64,000 nt of DNA from Galaxea fascicularis (lineage: Eukaryota > Cnidaria > Anthozoa > Scleractinia > Euphylliidae). The DNA is taken from contig OX419341.1 in assembly GCA_948470475.1 (NCBI GenBank), forward strand, positions 5,598,853 to 5,662,852, written 5' to 3'. The notes beneath the pieces were generated by a model. It was not told the origin of the DNA, made no database searches, and was given only the letters and a program-made list of their open reading frames with translations. How positions within the stretch are numbered: the first letter of the stretch is position 1; each line of letters starts with the position of its first letter. This document shows positions 37,701 through 53,200 of the stretch, in pieces. The translations under genes and the position numbers were made by a program.

Positions 37701-40700
37701 TCTCTTAACTAATGTACAAGGAACTGTATAGCAGCTAGAAAGGAGAATTAATAATCAGATCTTGGGAGTTAAAGGGTGCCAGGGTGACTTGTTGCCTCTT
37801 CCACAGAGATCTCAAACGAAAGGAGTCTGGGTCTGACTTTCCTCGATCTCTGGTCACCAGGCCTTCTCTTCCTTTCTGGTATCCCCAGGCTTCTCTTGTT
37901 TTCATAAGTCGCAGTTGCTTGTTTAAGAGGTCGCATTACCTTAACCTTTAAGCCCTGACATTAACATGTATATTCTCCTAATTGGTCTTCTCATATTTCT
38001 TATACTACTAGTTCAGAGAATTTGGTTAAACATCAAGACATTTCATGTTTGACGATCATTTCCTTTATTCTCATAACCTGTGTGTTAGCTGAAATAGTGA
38101 TACTGTAAGAGGAAAGTAGGGTCTGATCACTGTTAGGGATTAAAGGGTTCATAGGAGACAAGAAATTCATCAACTTGCGGATGAATCTGAAAGCAAACGA
38201 ATGCAAACCAGTACAGTACAGCTTTATTTCTATGTCCCGTGACATCCCAAAAAATGACTGCTGAGGAGACTAGTTGTTATGTTGATGTCTTCCTTTTCAA
38301 TTCTTGTTTTAGGTTTTCCAGGACGTGGTGCCATGGGCATGCGTGGTAGAGGTCGCGGTCGTATCCCCGTGGGAGGTCCCCCAGGGGTACCAGGCATGCC
38401 TCCACCCGGGGAGTTTCCGCAAGGAATCGATGAGAGGTTCGTCATATTTGTAGCTGTTACCTTCAATATTCTACTAGTGAAGAGGATAGTTTTGAAAATT
38501 AGACACCTCAAGAGGCTTGAAAGATTGCGGAATTCTGTCACTGCGTTTGCGGATAAATTAAATGGAGATTTAAACTTTAAAAATTATCGCATGGACACAC
38601 TCTTCGACCTTGCGCGTTCGCCTCTTAAACTCATGCATGTTATGTGTGTGTTATTATTGGGTTGATTTTCTCGGATATTTGCCAAATTTTCAGGGGAAGG
38701 GTTGTGTCTTTGACGTGCCGCCATATAGATAAGCTTTAATTCAAAGTTTAAATTTTCTTACAGGGGGCATAGACCATTCGAGGAAGGTGCCCCGTTCTTC
38801 ACTGGAGGTAAGAGTTTTTTTAAAGGTCCTGTATTCCCGCACACCCAATGGGACGTGGAAACGTTCAGTAAATCGGTACCAACGTTGGCTGTGAGATGGT
38901 GATTCCGATACGATATCCATTTTTTATAGAGGGTATAGACACGTTTAACCCAATAAGAGTTTTCTAACACGTGGCCCTCTAGGTCAGCACTAGGGGTGGT
39001 CACAGCCAGGGTTCATTACGTCCCTAGTGGTTCTTTTACGTCCCACAAAGTCAATTTGTGAAGAGTTGTGAGACGGGACCTCCGGTTTTATCGTCCTTAT
39101 CCGAGAAGACTAGAAAGTCTAACATTTGCAGATGTCATTACAAAGGTAGCACTTTCTCCCCAGTTATTTAAAGACCCTGAGTGTTGGTCCGGCCAGGGCT
39201 GGAACCCCCGAACTCCCGCACAGCAGTCCGGTGCTCTACCACTGAGCCAACCGGTCGGCGGTTCCTGAGATTAAGGAACTGAAAATAAGAATAAAGAAGA
39301 AAAGAGGGAAAATTATTTTGGCCCTTTCATCGTGAATCCATCATTTCTACTAGCGATTTACGTTTACATAATGTTTAACGAATTTTGACCTGAGTAGTGG
39401 TCACCTACACGGCACATACTTGACTGGTTGTATGTAATTTTTCACATTAGCTCTTCCGAATTTAATTTTTATTATATTGACCCACCTTATATTCACGTTC
39501 GTACACTTCAATACAGTTGTTTTACAATCATCCTTAACCCAGGATACCTTGATTCTATCTGCAAAAGGCCTAGCGCACAAAATATATCAGTGTTTGATTG
39601 TCTTTGACGGTGACCAATATATCGTGTTAAGTTGACGCGTCATTTCTTTCTAATGCGGTAGCCATCAGGTCGATCTGTCGTCTTTTATGAGAACCAAGTG
39701 CTGAACGCTGATACGTTTTCAAAAGTGTTCGTTTTCATCTCCTCAAAAACGAAGCAAAATGTTTTCATTATCGTTTTCACCTATCCACACCCTGATGAAA
39801 ACGACTGGGACCTGGGATTGCGCATTTGTAAAGTTGAGCGCCCGCATGGCTACTGGCGCCCTCGATCAATACACTTTCTTTGAACTGGAACCGGTCGCGT
39901 GTAACGCTTCTCAAAAGTCTTTGTCTTCATGCTTCACCTGTCCACAATAGAGACTAAGCGTTTTCAAAAGACTCCGTTTTCATGGCTGTTTTCGTGCATT
40001 TTAAAGTGGACGAAAGGCGAAAATGCTACAATGTGTTTTCAATCGAAAACGCATTGAGGGAATGAGGCCTCAGACTTTCTAACGGCCAACCAGGTCCAAC
40101 CTCGTTCCCAGGGCTTCTGGAAGAAGAGAGACCCTGGAAACGAGTTTTCACACTGGTGGCGGTCGATTTGGCATGTAAACTTTTTACGCAGTGTAGTCAA
40201 ATGAATCGTTTTCATTTGTGTTTGCCTAACACTGAATGAATGTAAATAATGGAAAAGAGAGCTTGTAGACTTTGGCAATCCTGTAGCGGCTGCACAGTGG
40301 TGCTTCTGCAGTAAACTGCGGGTTGCTACGAGTCAAGTCACACTTAGAGAAGTGTTAACTTTAATTTTTCGTATTTTTTTCCCTTTTCTTCTTGACGAAA
40401 ACTAAAAAGGGGCTTTTTGTGCTTATCATTGAAATGCAGATGGCGGAAGCTGTCAATATTTGTAACAAATTTTCTGTGTTTTCCTTTCCTTCTCAACAAT
40501 GTAATGTTGAAAAATTGACAGTCTTTCTTCTTCGAATAAGAGCTTTTTTCTGCTTATCAATCAAATCGTTACAAATACGGACGGCTATTTTTAATGATTT
40601 CTCTGCATTTTCTTTTTTCCTTTCCGCTTTCTCGACAATCTAATGTTGAAAAACTGATAATCTTTTCGGCTTTTTCGAATAAGAGCATTTTTGTGTCTAC

Positions 40701-41262
40701 CAATGAAATCGTTACAAATAAGGACGCCGGAAACGTTATCAAGTGCACGAGCCAATTTCGTCAATAAATCCAATGATTCAATTGCACTGCGCCACAGTAA
40801 TTGAAGGAAAGATACATTGTGTATACATGTAAATATGTATGAGAGATACGCTTTGTAAACTTGGACACAATCATCCTAAAAGGTTTCAATGAGTCATCTA
40901 GCTTTGTTTGAGCTTCTCAAGAATGTATGGTGGAAACGTTCGTAGTTTACGCTTTACATCGCCGCGGTTTGATAGAATAATCAAGCTTTATGCGAAAATG
41001 GCATCAAAATATTTCTTTCTCGTTAGAAAGTAATTTTGCATTGAAAATTCGAGTTTGTACGGAGTGGAAATTAAAGCAGTGAGATTGACTTTGAGAAGGA
41101 CGTTTAGAGAAGTTTAAATCTATGTAGCCCTCTTAGTTTGTCATTGACTCTACTGCACTCATTGGGAATTAGATCTTATGCAATCCTGGTATTTAAAGCA
41201 CATTAAACTTTCAGGTTAAATCGGATTACTAAAGCCGTGTACACACTAAACGTTAATTATAT

Positions 41263-41293
<31 letters not shown>

Positions 41294-44200
41294 AAAAACA
41301 GATTTTTTCAAGGTCAGGGAAAAGTCAGGGAATTATGTATGAAGTCAGGGAATTTCTAAATTCTACCCGAAAGTCAGTGAAAATTCAGGGAATGTTACAT
41401 CTGGCTAGCCATTTGGTTTTGGAAAGAGATTCTTTGGTAGTAAAGGTGTTTTCGTTTCAGCAATGAAGCCAGAGAAATCAGTGATTTCTCTGGCTTCATT
41501 GCTGGCTTTATTGCTTGAGGATTTGCCTCTGATGGTCAGTGGAAACTGGTCTTTGGTCAGTGAAAAGTCAGTGAAAAATCAGGGATTTTTTTTCTATCGC
41601 AATGAGTGGCAACCCTGTATATTCCACTGAATTATAATTCAATCTATCATACTCCATTTAATTTTATTCAATTGTGGTTCTGTTCACCTCTGCGAAAATT
41701 CAAATAAACTAGGCAGGGTAACCTCGCAATGTGAAGTTAATAACAAAATGGCGTCTATCAACTTCCACCGGCCATTCCTTGGCTTATTTTGTCCCAAACG
41801 AGTTTCTTGTTCAGGGGTTGAACATGGTGTTTAACTCATGTTGCACCGCCTCTTCACTCCATAAAGCGATCAGTTCAGTTCAGTTCAGTTCTTTATTGAG
41901 TGGATATTAAAGTAGTGATGTGATCAGATTGTGGATGCGATCAGAAGTTTGGTTTCCTCAAACCACCGCGTGTCCGCCATTTTGTTCAATCACACACTGT
42001 AATTACTTCGAACACCTCCCCTCCCCCCCCGAGGTTGTTTGAAGTAATAATCAGGGACTGCATTTAGTTGATGTGAACCCATTTCATATTTAATTCGATT
42101 ATAATTCGATCATATTCGAGGCCTAATGTGAACACGGCATAACCCTTCAGCTGCCACAAGTGATTCGTATGTAACTTTTTCTTTAAATGTCAATACAGAC
42201 AAGTGATGAGAATAGACAAATTTATCAGTTAGAGGGTGTGAATTCTCATAACTCTTGTACAAGGATCTGTGTAGAGCTAGAAAGGAGAATTATGATCATA
42301 TCTTGGGAGTTAAACTCACTCACAGGCATCAAACGTCAGCGTTTGTTTTACTTGGACTCTCATGATCAGTGTCGTAACTACAGTTGTCTTTCTGTCGTGA
42401 ATGAAAGCTGGGACAATTCGAAGGAAAGCTAGGTTGAACTGGTTTCGAGTTAGTATAAGAAAAGCAGTGAAGGAACACTGAAACTGAATGCCCCGACGTT
42501 GCAGAAGCCAGCACTGCTTGGTACAGCTAACATCCTGCGAAAGGATCTTTCTCGGTGTGTGAGGTGATTGACTTGATGGAGAGAACGATTTATTACAAAA
42601 GCTCCAATACAAACGTTTACTGTGACAAATAAAGGATTCTAATAATAATTAAGATCCTGTGGAAGATGAAATCAGTTAAGATAATCCCAGTGGGTGGTAA
42701 TTGAACCACATGGAACAGTATCCAATGCTGTGTAACAAGTCATAATGATAACAATAATAATAATAATAATGACAATATTAAAACCAGGGAAACCCACATC
42801 GCCGAAAGGCGTTTTTAGTGGGGGCCGCCAAATAATAATAAAGTTAAAAACTAATATGCAAGTCAACAGTTCGAGAAATTAAAAAGGATTAATAAAGTGA
42901 GGTAAAAATCTAAAATATAAAGTTGTAATAAACTAATTGATCAGCGCCGATGAATTATTTAAAGCTTGCGAAGTAGTTCTTCCATTTGTTGTGGTGTACC
43001 TATGTCTAAAAGCTTGTGAGCAGTGCTTTCCTGTGAGTTTGTTTATTGTGTCTGTGAAATCCTCAAGTTTGACCTTAAGCCAAGTCAGAGCAGCACTTCC
43101 CTTTGTGCTGTTTAGTATTCCGGAAAACGTGGCTCTTCCTTTTGTGTCCTCGAGTGATATCTTCAAGTGTAACTATTCAAATAAAAGCTGCTTCCTGCTT
43201 AGAATTCTAATTCTAATTGAATAATCTGCAAAGGGCATAGCCCATCACGCATGATTATGTGCGGAAGTTCAGATGCTAAGTTAAAAATATACAACTAGGT
43301 GCAAGTTTTAGGGGTTCAGTGTCACTTCAAACATAGTCCCCAAAGCTACCGAAGAGTTTTCTCTTACAAACAGCCCAGTATCTCCCCTAATTGTGCAGGA
43401 GTTGGGTCGTTTTACCCTTTAAAAGTATTGGAAATCAAATTTGCGCTGTTAAGGGAGCTTTTCCGATCCCAAATGTTTCCGGACGCCTAGGTAGGATAGT
43501 ATTTTCATGTGGAGCTGTCCATTATGGTATAAAGATCCCTGTCTTTTTACTTGGTCTGTTTCTTGCAATAATCTCTTTTATAATAAATTATTTTTATTTC
43601 GTGAGCATGTATTTGTTTGTAGTGACGATGTGTATTCTTTGACAAACTTTCGAGCACGTAGTAATTGATAGCACCATAGTGCAGCTATGCCCAGGATTGC
43701 ATCCGAGTGATAATTTTTACCTCGTCATACCCCAGCTTTCAGACCAGAAATATTGCTGGTACACACCCTAATCATTTTATTATACTTCATTTTTTCTTTG
43801 TGTAAAATCTGGAGAGGTTTTTCGATGTAATGACGGTTCGATCATCTTGATTTTCACCAATTGTTTCTGTCAATAATTGTTTTTGTCAAGTGCTATTTTT
43901 CTTCTTTCGATATGATTTTTTCAAAAGCCCTTGGACTACGTTTAATCGAATATAGATTTTAATTTAGCTATGAGAATAATAGATCTATGATTAGATAAAC
44001 GGAACAAATCAAACAGGTGAATAGATTATTATTCTGTGCTGAAAACGGCACAATTTGGAGAAAGTAGATAAAGTTAAAACCGGCTGCTTATCGCGGATAA
44101 ATTTTAAAATATTATGGAAGTGACGGTATAGTAGATTTGCGATATAGAAAAAGGTCAAAGTTTGCCCGCTTAAGTGATCAATAATGCTTAACTGATTTTG

Positions 44201-47200
44201 TCAAAAACCGCCTCTGGTAACTGCACGCGACGACCGAACGCCTCTAGGCAAGATAAGCTTTGTCTGTTGCAAGCTCAAAGGAAAAAACAAACTGTAGTAT
44301 AAAGGTTTTGATATGCTTTTTAATGCGTTTCTCTCACTTTGTTATTAGTAATGTGTTTTCGGTGGCTTTCATCTTTTTTCTAAGTTTTGGCGGGAAATTG
44401 AAACAGCGGGTGACACCAGTTTCCCGCCCTTTTTACCCCATGCCCGAACCTTTGGCTAATTACTCGGGTTTTCCATTGTTTGTTTTGTTTGAAATCTTTT
44501 CTTTTGTTGAGACTTTTATTTTCCGCTGTTTCCCCAAGTTGTCAATTTTCGAGAGATAAACCTTAAAAATTAAAGTCTGATAAGTGTGTTTATTCTGTGT
44601 CGTCTCACCCACTGGGAATAACATTTAGTGCCAAAAACACGCACAATTTCGGATGTTATTAAATTGTGTTCCGGTAACCTAATTTTGTTTCAATTACCGT
44701 TTTCGCAGTAGGGTCCGTTGTCAAATACTGTAGGATCGTTTTGAAAGCTTTGTACCAAGGCTTTGTTTACGTCTGCGAATGTCATTTTGCACACGAATTC
44801 GTTAACCAGATCTGTTCACAGCGTAGCGAAGAGTTAAACTTAGCGTCTCTTTCTTGTTTTTCAGTTCTTCAAACATCCTGTTTCCATTATTCACAACACA
44901 GACCAGCGGAAAATTTTATTTGTTCGAGTCAATGCAAAAACAAACAAAAGATGCGAAAATATGTAAAATATAAGTTGCAAGCACACGAACGCAAGACCTT
45001 TAGGTCCATAGATTTTCGTCCACTTCGAAAAAATGCATCTTAATTTGCATTTTAATCAAAATTCCACAAATGGTTCTGCAAGGAACGTTAAAAACAGACC
45101 CTGGAATACTGCCTTTCTAATCTTCATAGTATTTTCCCCTTGCCAGTGAATTAAATACTTCATTGTGTCTGTTTCCCGTTTTCGTTCTGTTCTGCGTCAA
45201 AGCGCAACGCAGATAAATTGACGAGTCCTTGTTTGGATTTTTAAAAGCGCTCTCTCCCGCCGGTGTCAGTCCCAAAGTTATAAATTGATCTTGTCAACTT
45301 TACAGATTATCTGCTCCAGATCTTGGTCCACTTCACATGACAGATGTTATAACTTAACCTATACTGCGTTCAATCTAAAGTGATTCTCTTTGACGTGATG
45401 GCTCAACTAACTATTTCATCTCCCACTTAACGTTGTTTCTTTTAAGTTTCCATCATTTCTATTTTTAAGAGTAAATCAAGTCAGTGATCTGAAAAAAGTC
45501 AAATTTCTATCAGCTACCTTGTAACGCGCAAAGCTTTAATTTTATGTTTTCGTTTAACTTGTCCATGTTTGATTTTCGTTGATATATCATTTTCCTGGCG
45601 ATTGTCCTCTTTTTTCTCAGTTTCCTCCATGCTATCTAAAACTAAAACCAGGAAAACCTAGACAGCTGCGAGAAATTTAGTGTCACTACCATTTTTGATG
45701 TTTTAATTTCGTCCTCAAAACCTGAAAAAGACTCCACTTTCAGTTCATCTTTTACAAAAAAACTCTGCTTTTTTTTTTGCTTTGCTCAGGCGACAACAGC
45801 ACCTTGCCTCAAGGCTTCTGTAGGTTGCCATGTAATTTTTTTTCGGAAATTTTTCTACGCTCAAGTGTCTTTAATTAGAATTTATTTTTTTGAGTACGAT
45901 GAGTTTCAATTTACCGGTGTGCCGAATCGAGACATTTATTTGCATAAGTCGACGTTTGCGCAACCTATCCTAGTGAATCACTCGTCATTTTCGGTCTTCC
46001 GCGAAAAATAATTACCGACATTTGGCGTTTTCTCTCCAAGAATCGCTAATTTTGAGCCAGTTTGACGTTGCTGTGATGCGCTTTTGTCCTAGTTTAATTT
46101 TAATCCACTGTAATATTTTTGTTTGCGTGTTTGTTTTATTTTGTATTGAACTCGATTTTCGCCGGGCAAACCCCCTTCAGAAAAAAAAACAACTGCAGAG
46201 ATTTTTTTTTTTCAAAACTACGAGTGCAGTGCCTCTGTGAAACATCGATGCGTTGGGCTAAGAAATCTAATCCTCTTGGCGATTGGATCCATCGAATTGT
46301 AGCTCCAAATCACCTTAGAAGACCAAGGTGCAGCAAATTAATCCTCCCCTAATAATGCCCGCCGGCGTTAGGAAAACGGCAAAAATTTGAATATCACTTG
46401 TGGTTCGTTTATCTCTGATCAGTTTCCGATCCTGTCCATTACAGCAACATTGTCATTCAAATGACTCTCAGAATGATTACTTTTGCGAGAAAACAAAACG
46501 GCTGCCAGTAGATGTTTTTGTAAGATGTTATTGGCTTCATTTTATGGGTGTAAAGGCACACGATATAGACGTCACCATGGTTCATGCGAGGTATTTTGTT
46601 GTATCGCGTGTCAAGTGTTATCAGTCTACGCTCCATCGCTCGTAGCAGGAACCGCTCCAACAGTACAGTTTAATTGAGAGAAGTTGCTCAGCAGATTTAC
46701 CGCTTGCTGGAGACCTGGCTGGACGATAATTGAGTTACAGATCGATTCGGTGTTTTGGCGCAGATCTCAAGACTGAGGAAACGCTGGAGAAGGAAGTAAG
46801 GACGTCGCTTGGACGCTTGATTTGTCCTTGTCTTTGCCATTGGCGCTAAGTGTCTTGAAGACGACCAGGCGATTAGCATTCTATTGGTGGTGTGTATCAC
46901 TGCAAATTGTTATTGAACCTGCGGCATTCTTTATTCCGCCCCGCGTTTTGGCGAGAACGGCTCAGGACTAGCGATCGCGGGGAATTTAAACAATTGCGTT
47001 GTACATTGATCGTTTCATGTGACATTGTAAATCCCTCTGGTGCCGTCAAAATATTTTTCGGCGGAGACAATCGTACAGTCAATAGTCCGTCATGAATTTT
47101 ACCGCTACTCCTGATAATTTTTCGAGTGTAGACGTTAATGGAAACTTGTCGGCTCAAGAACCGTTTCAGTTTTACATCGAACCGTTTCCCGCGCAGCTCA

Positions 47201-50200
47201 TTCGCTTTATCCTGGACGCTTTTATTTTCGTGGTAGGCGTGCTCGGAAATGGCTTGGTCTGTGTCGTAGTAATCAAAGAAAATCTCCTCCGCTCGCTCGC
47301 TTACTGCCTCATTTTTAACTTGGCAATTAGCGACCTAGGGGTGATTCTATTCAGCCTTCCATTTGCTGTTCTCCGCACCGAAGACATTCGCTGGCCGTTT
47401 GGAGAATTTGGCTGCAAGGTGCTGTATCCGCTAAGCGATATTTTCCACGGAGTCTCCATCGCAAGCATCACCGCTATCGCCGTGTTCCGCTACAGGGGAA
47501 TCATCTCCGGTCGTGGCATGAGCCATAAAGACGCCGTAAAAAAAGCCAAAATCGTGATCGCTCTCATATGGGTGTTGTCGTTCGTACTTTTCGTTCTTCC
47601 CTTGTTTTTCTCCATGGCGTACGGAGAACACCGCGGGAAGCCGTACTGTTTTCCGAAGTTTTCCAGTGCGTTGTACTACAAGCTGTATCAAGCGGAGACT
47701 GTGCTCTTAACGTACCTCTTACCTCTGGCTGTTATACTCTTCACATACCTTCGTATCCGCGGCCGTCTTCAAGAGAGCATCGCGCTTCATATGCAAATCC
47801 GCCGGGAATCGTGTAGCCCGTCTTCGTCGGACGCTAGGTCACGGCGCGCCAGCGAGCGAAACTACAAAGCCCTGAAGGTTTTAGCGCCAGTTGTGGTTGT
47901 GTTTGCGGTGACTATGTTGCCTTACAACGTGTTTCGGGCAATCGACGTATTCGTCGATACAACGCAGTTCGTTTACTTGCTTCTGTTCTTCAAGATTTGT
48001 GTCCTCTTTTTCGTCTGCAACAGCTCGGCTAATCCCCTTATATATGCGCTATTTAGCGAAGAATTTCGCAGGGCATTCAAGTGGCATATGAAGCACTGTT
48101 CCCTGTCTAAAAATCGTTCCAGGTTGCTGTCTTTCTCCGAAAAAGTGAACTCATTTCGCCGAGGCAGGTCGCTGTTCACACGAACCACAAGTGCTCGAAA
48201 AGACAGACCCAGCTCCTCGAATTCGGACGTTTTTGTGTAGGTTTTTCCTTTTCCGGCCCCAAAATATTATTTGGCTCTCATCGTATTCAGACTTGTATCG
48301 ACGAGGCGTGTGCCAAATCAAGCTTAATCAGTGGAGTTTAAAGTGTACGTTACGGGCTCCTGGAGTGAACAAAAGGCTTGCTGAAAATCACGAAGTGTAT
48401 TTGAAAGAGTCTTGAATTCCATGAAAACATGCTACTACACTGTAAACAAAAAGTGTACGTTAAACAAAATCAACATTCTTTAAAAGCGTGGTTAGTTTAG
48501 GGGAAAAGATTGCTAAAGGAAAACCGTTGTGCTGTTATTTTAGGTGTTTTATTGGTAAATCCAGGTTTATGAGAGTAAGAACCTGTCTACACGTCCTTTA
48601 CGCGCCATTTGTAAATAACTTGTCAAGAGTGCATCTCTAGAAACTGGCTTAAAAAATCTCAAACTCTTTGTAACTTTGGGGAAATTCGTGAAAATGAAAC
48701 TGTCAAGTTCGAGTTTTATGAAGCTTGTACTTAGAAAAGTAGTTAACCTGGATTTAAATTAAAACTCGTTAATCACGACACGTCAAAGTTGATTCAGTAA
48801 TGCTTACGGCTCTTTGTTTGCGTGTGACTTAAAGAGTTTTTTTTCAATGACAGAGATTGATAATTTCCTTTCATAAGCTGAGAACAAGCTTTCCAGTTAG
48901 TGCTGATAATTAGGCCAAGTCATTTGATAGGAGTTAACGGGTACTTTTCGCTTTCAGGATTTGAAAGTCAATGATAAATTAGTCGGTAGGGATTTGAGAA
49001 CCATCATCCTTGTTCCCAGGGATTTGACGTTTAACGTGGGAACGAGGTTGGAGAACTATAAAAATTCCATTTATTTTTATTAACTCCTAAACTGTGTTAA
49101 CACTAGCTTAGCTATATGTTAGAAGACAAATAATTATTTCTTCAATTATCACAAAGCGAAGAGCACAGGAGTAGAGAACATGCAGCTTTAAATTAGCTTC
49201 CATTTGAATGGTCCTAAAGATTTCCTCCGGAAAATCAACAGTTATCGAACTCCCAGAAGTGATTCTCCACAGCCAGGAACTGTTATCTTGCTATAACCTT
49301 TCTTAACTAAAGTACAATGAACTGCATAGCAGCTAGAAATCAGATCTTGGGAGTTAATTAACATTAAAGCCTGGAATAATATACAGAACAACATTGCAGA
49401 CCTCCCCAATCCTTTGTCTTAAATGGCCATACATTCAATTTCATTTCCAGACTTAGAAACACATGAATCTGATCTTACCCTTAATTAATTATTAAGAAAA
49501 GGCAGCCTTTTTTTATCGTTGTTTCTAGCTGACGCCCTCGGAAAATCACATAAATTGGTTTTTAACATGTTTTGCATCTGCGTCAAATAAAACCATATAA
49601 ATGTGAACGTGCTATATCTTTCCGGTAGGCTACGTTATATTTTGACTGCATGCAGTGTTTATGTTGCGAGACACTCCTCCTTTGTTAAAGTTTTCTTTCA
49701 GACACCTGTTAAAAGATATTTATATCTGTACTAATCCCCAAATAGACAATATCTTTCTATATTTGCATACGGTAATGATTTCCTCCCTGAAAAGAAAAAA
49801 AAATTAAAAACGGAGAAAAAAAATCTAGGATTATCAAAATGCCGCAACAAAACAATACGCAATTCTAACTTATCACCTATTTCTGACAGTGGTCATACAA
49901 TTTTTATCATACAGTCTGCGTCATAAACAAGCGGGTCAATTGGCGTTTCCATGTCTGTTTCCAATTTATATTTTGTTTTCTTTATTTACGTGCTTTTTGC
50001 AAAGGCAAACGTAACAATATTTCGCTCTGAAATACAAACGGATCGCAAAATTCCACAGTTTCCCGATCTGTTTCCATTCATTTTGAAAGCATTCAATCCA
50101 TGTCGCTTTCTTTCCTCGCGTTAATTTTCACCGACCCGTTTTGTTGTGGCCTTCTATTATCTTTTCCAGATTTACGTGGAATGCTCTTATCTTATCGGAC

Positions 50201-53200
50201 ATGCTTGGTAAATGAAATGAACTTGTTTTTCATTCTCTGTCGTTTTTGTCTAGCTCTCACCGCACTATTAAATTTGTGTTAGCACATATTATCCAAACGG
50301 AAGAGATAACTTGCCATCTCTTGCATCCCTGACGTGGTTTACAAATCTTTTGACCGACGTACTTGGAATATTTCAATTCTTTCACCCTTTGTTTGGAAGA
50401 TGCTTGCAAAACCGAATACTCACTAGGACAAAGACATTGTTACTGTCAGTCGATAACTAGAATTTATTTTAATAGATTATAATAGCTAGTGTGGGTTGTT
50501 GTTCAGCGATGTTGTTGTATCTGATAAAGGCCGTATCGCATCTGTACATCATATTTTTCTTTGCAGATTATAGTAAGCCTTTTTTCAAAAAAGATTACAC
50601 GCGAAATATTTGAAGATGCCGGTTTTGATAACCAGCCAAAAAGTGATCGAGACGGAGCACCATTACGAAGACCGTTTAAATGCTAAGTACATTGAATGTT
50701 TGACCTAGAACTGATTCAAATAGACTGCACATGGTAACGCCCAGTTGAGAAACAGCCGTTTTAACCGGAGTTCATTAGGGTGGTCGCTTTTTTTCATGCA
50801 GATTCTTCATTCAGTATGTTACTGAGTTACCATTTTGAAACAGATTGCAAAGAAATAGATAAATCCCACGAGCGGCCGAGATTTAAGCAATTTTGAACGG
50901 TTAAGGTTTGCCGTCCAGTTTGGCCTCAGCATTTTATTGAGAGCAAAACCTCCTGCCGTCAGGTTGAATGACGCGGAGCGCTTCTTTTCAACAAATGCTG
51001 ATAATACGGCAAACCTCTTGGCCTTCCTTGGGGAACTTTGAAAAGAGAAATCAGTCTACGCATAAGCGTATTGCAGTTCTAGAAACTTCTTCAAAGGCAC
51101 ACGAGAAATTGCGAGGTCGAAGATTTTACCATTCTCAAATTTTTGCTGTAATTAGATAATGAGTGACTTAATAGCACACACTGCAAGGATCCAGCAGATA
51201 GACAATTGGCCTGATCACCTTAGAATGAACGAACTACGTCTTCGCGCCCGTTCCACAGTTGATCGATCTCTCTTCGTACCCTTTTTTTCTCCCTGAAGAT
51301 AAACACCATCGATCATAACTCCAACCCCCGGCTCCAACCATTTCTCTTTAAGTCCCACAGTTATTGACACCTCTTCCATCCCATAACCTTCCCTCGGTTA
51401 TTACCCTCCATGTCCTCGGACATGGTAAACTCCTTCGGTTATTGGACCCCCGAGGGATGAAGTCCTCACCATTATCTAAATCGCCCCACCCCCCCCCCAC
51501 CCCCCTTAACTCTCTCCCTCCCTGCAACATTCAAGTAACATTACCGAAGTTCTTTTGCGTGATTCTACAAAACATGATCAGATGCTTAGCTTCTTCAGTC
51601 GCGTTTCTGCTAAGTTCGTGACTTTTTGTGCCATTTTATGTAAAAGCGAGCAGAACAGTCAAGCAAATTTCCTGAACACGTCTCTGCGCGAGTTTACTTT
51701 CATCGGTTTTTTTTTTCTTTAAGCACGTTTCAGACACTAATTTGAGTGAGACGCCACCAAAGTGGTTGTTTAGTTAAGATTTCGATTGCGATAAGGACTT
51801 CCTTTTACGCTTATACAATTATTGAAAAAAAATAGACCGTAATTTTCGGTTAATGTATTCCCGAGCGAAATTACATCTGGCGAACGAGCCCTCAGACTTC
51901 CATTCTTTGAAATGTGACCGACCGCAATTCGTCGTTGTCTCGAACAAGTGTTAGAGAAAATTGTCAATCTCCTCTGGCCACCACGCTCTTGTTGGATTTT
52001 AATTTAAGGTCCTTTCTTTGAGTAAAGGCTGAAAAACTGGTCATAAAAGCAGAATATGTTCTATTTCTACCCCGGTTTCTGACTGCCAATTCTAGTGTGT
52101 TGTAGTATTGTAAACCTGTTGTGGTGGCTGTGTATTTTAAACTGATGTCTTAGACGTTAATCGGAGAATACGCCGAGAAACGTTTGCGAACGGCAATATC
52201 AATGCCAGGAAGCGGTTCTTCAAGAAAATTGGGGCCATACAATCGCTTGCTACAGTGTTTTCAAATGGTTATCACCAACCAGAGCCTGATTTGGAGGGTT
52301 TTTTTAGAGTAATAGTTGAAAAACTCAAAACCAAATAAAACAGAAAGGCCGTTTTCCTAAACAGACGTGGAAAGCTTTTAACCAGCGAAAAGACGGGCTG
52401 CAAAAACAAAACTGCTTGAGGCAAATAACCACAGACATTTGCTTGGTTCTCTGCAGATCCGAGCCAACCGTTTCACCCAATGATGGGTCCACCTCCCGGC
52501 ATGACTTGGGAACCCGGAATGGGTCGCGGGTTTCCTCCCGCGTTTCGCGAGGGTTTTCCAGGCGCGATCGCCAGACAAGGCAGCGAGAGTCCTGGAGACG
52601 ACGACAGTGAGTTTGCAAGCAGTGATGAAGACAGGAAACGGGATCGGGATTCACACAGAAGACGGGACAGAGATCGGGAGAGATCCCGAGAGCATCGGGA
52701 GAGGTAGGTTTGATTAGGGAATCCTTTCATCGTATACTTGACTTTTAGCTCAAATGGCGCCCTCGTTTCAATATTTCCGAAACCTCGTGGGGCCCCCAAT
52801 TTTTTTTCTGCGCCCACTGTTTAAATTTACTGTTTTACCAAGGTCTACAGCTAAATCTCAAAATCTTCACACATGCCTCCACACCAACATATTGAATACG
52901 CACCTAAAAAAATCCGCCTGGAATGTCGTCAGAAATTTGAGCAACAGAATCATAACCCATAGCGTTATGCCAATTTCGTTTAACATCGAAGCTATCTGCC
53001 TAATTTGGGTTCATTGTATTCCTTTTTTCTGTTTTTTAGCTTTAATAATTAATTGCATGTATTGGAATTGAGTCAAATAATTGACGATTAAAATGCGTTG
53101 TCATTTTCCAGGAATCGTGACCGTTCTCCGCGCAGAGAGCGTGACCGTGACCGGGATAGACGTGACAGAGAAAGGAGACATCGTGACCGTGACAAAGGAG

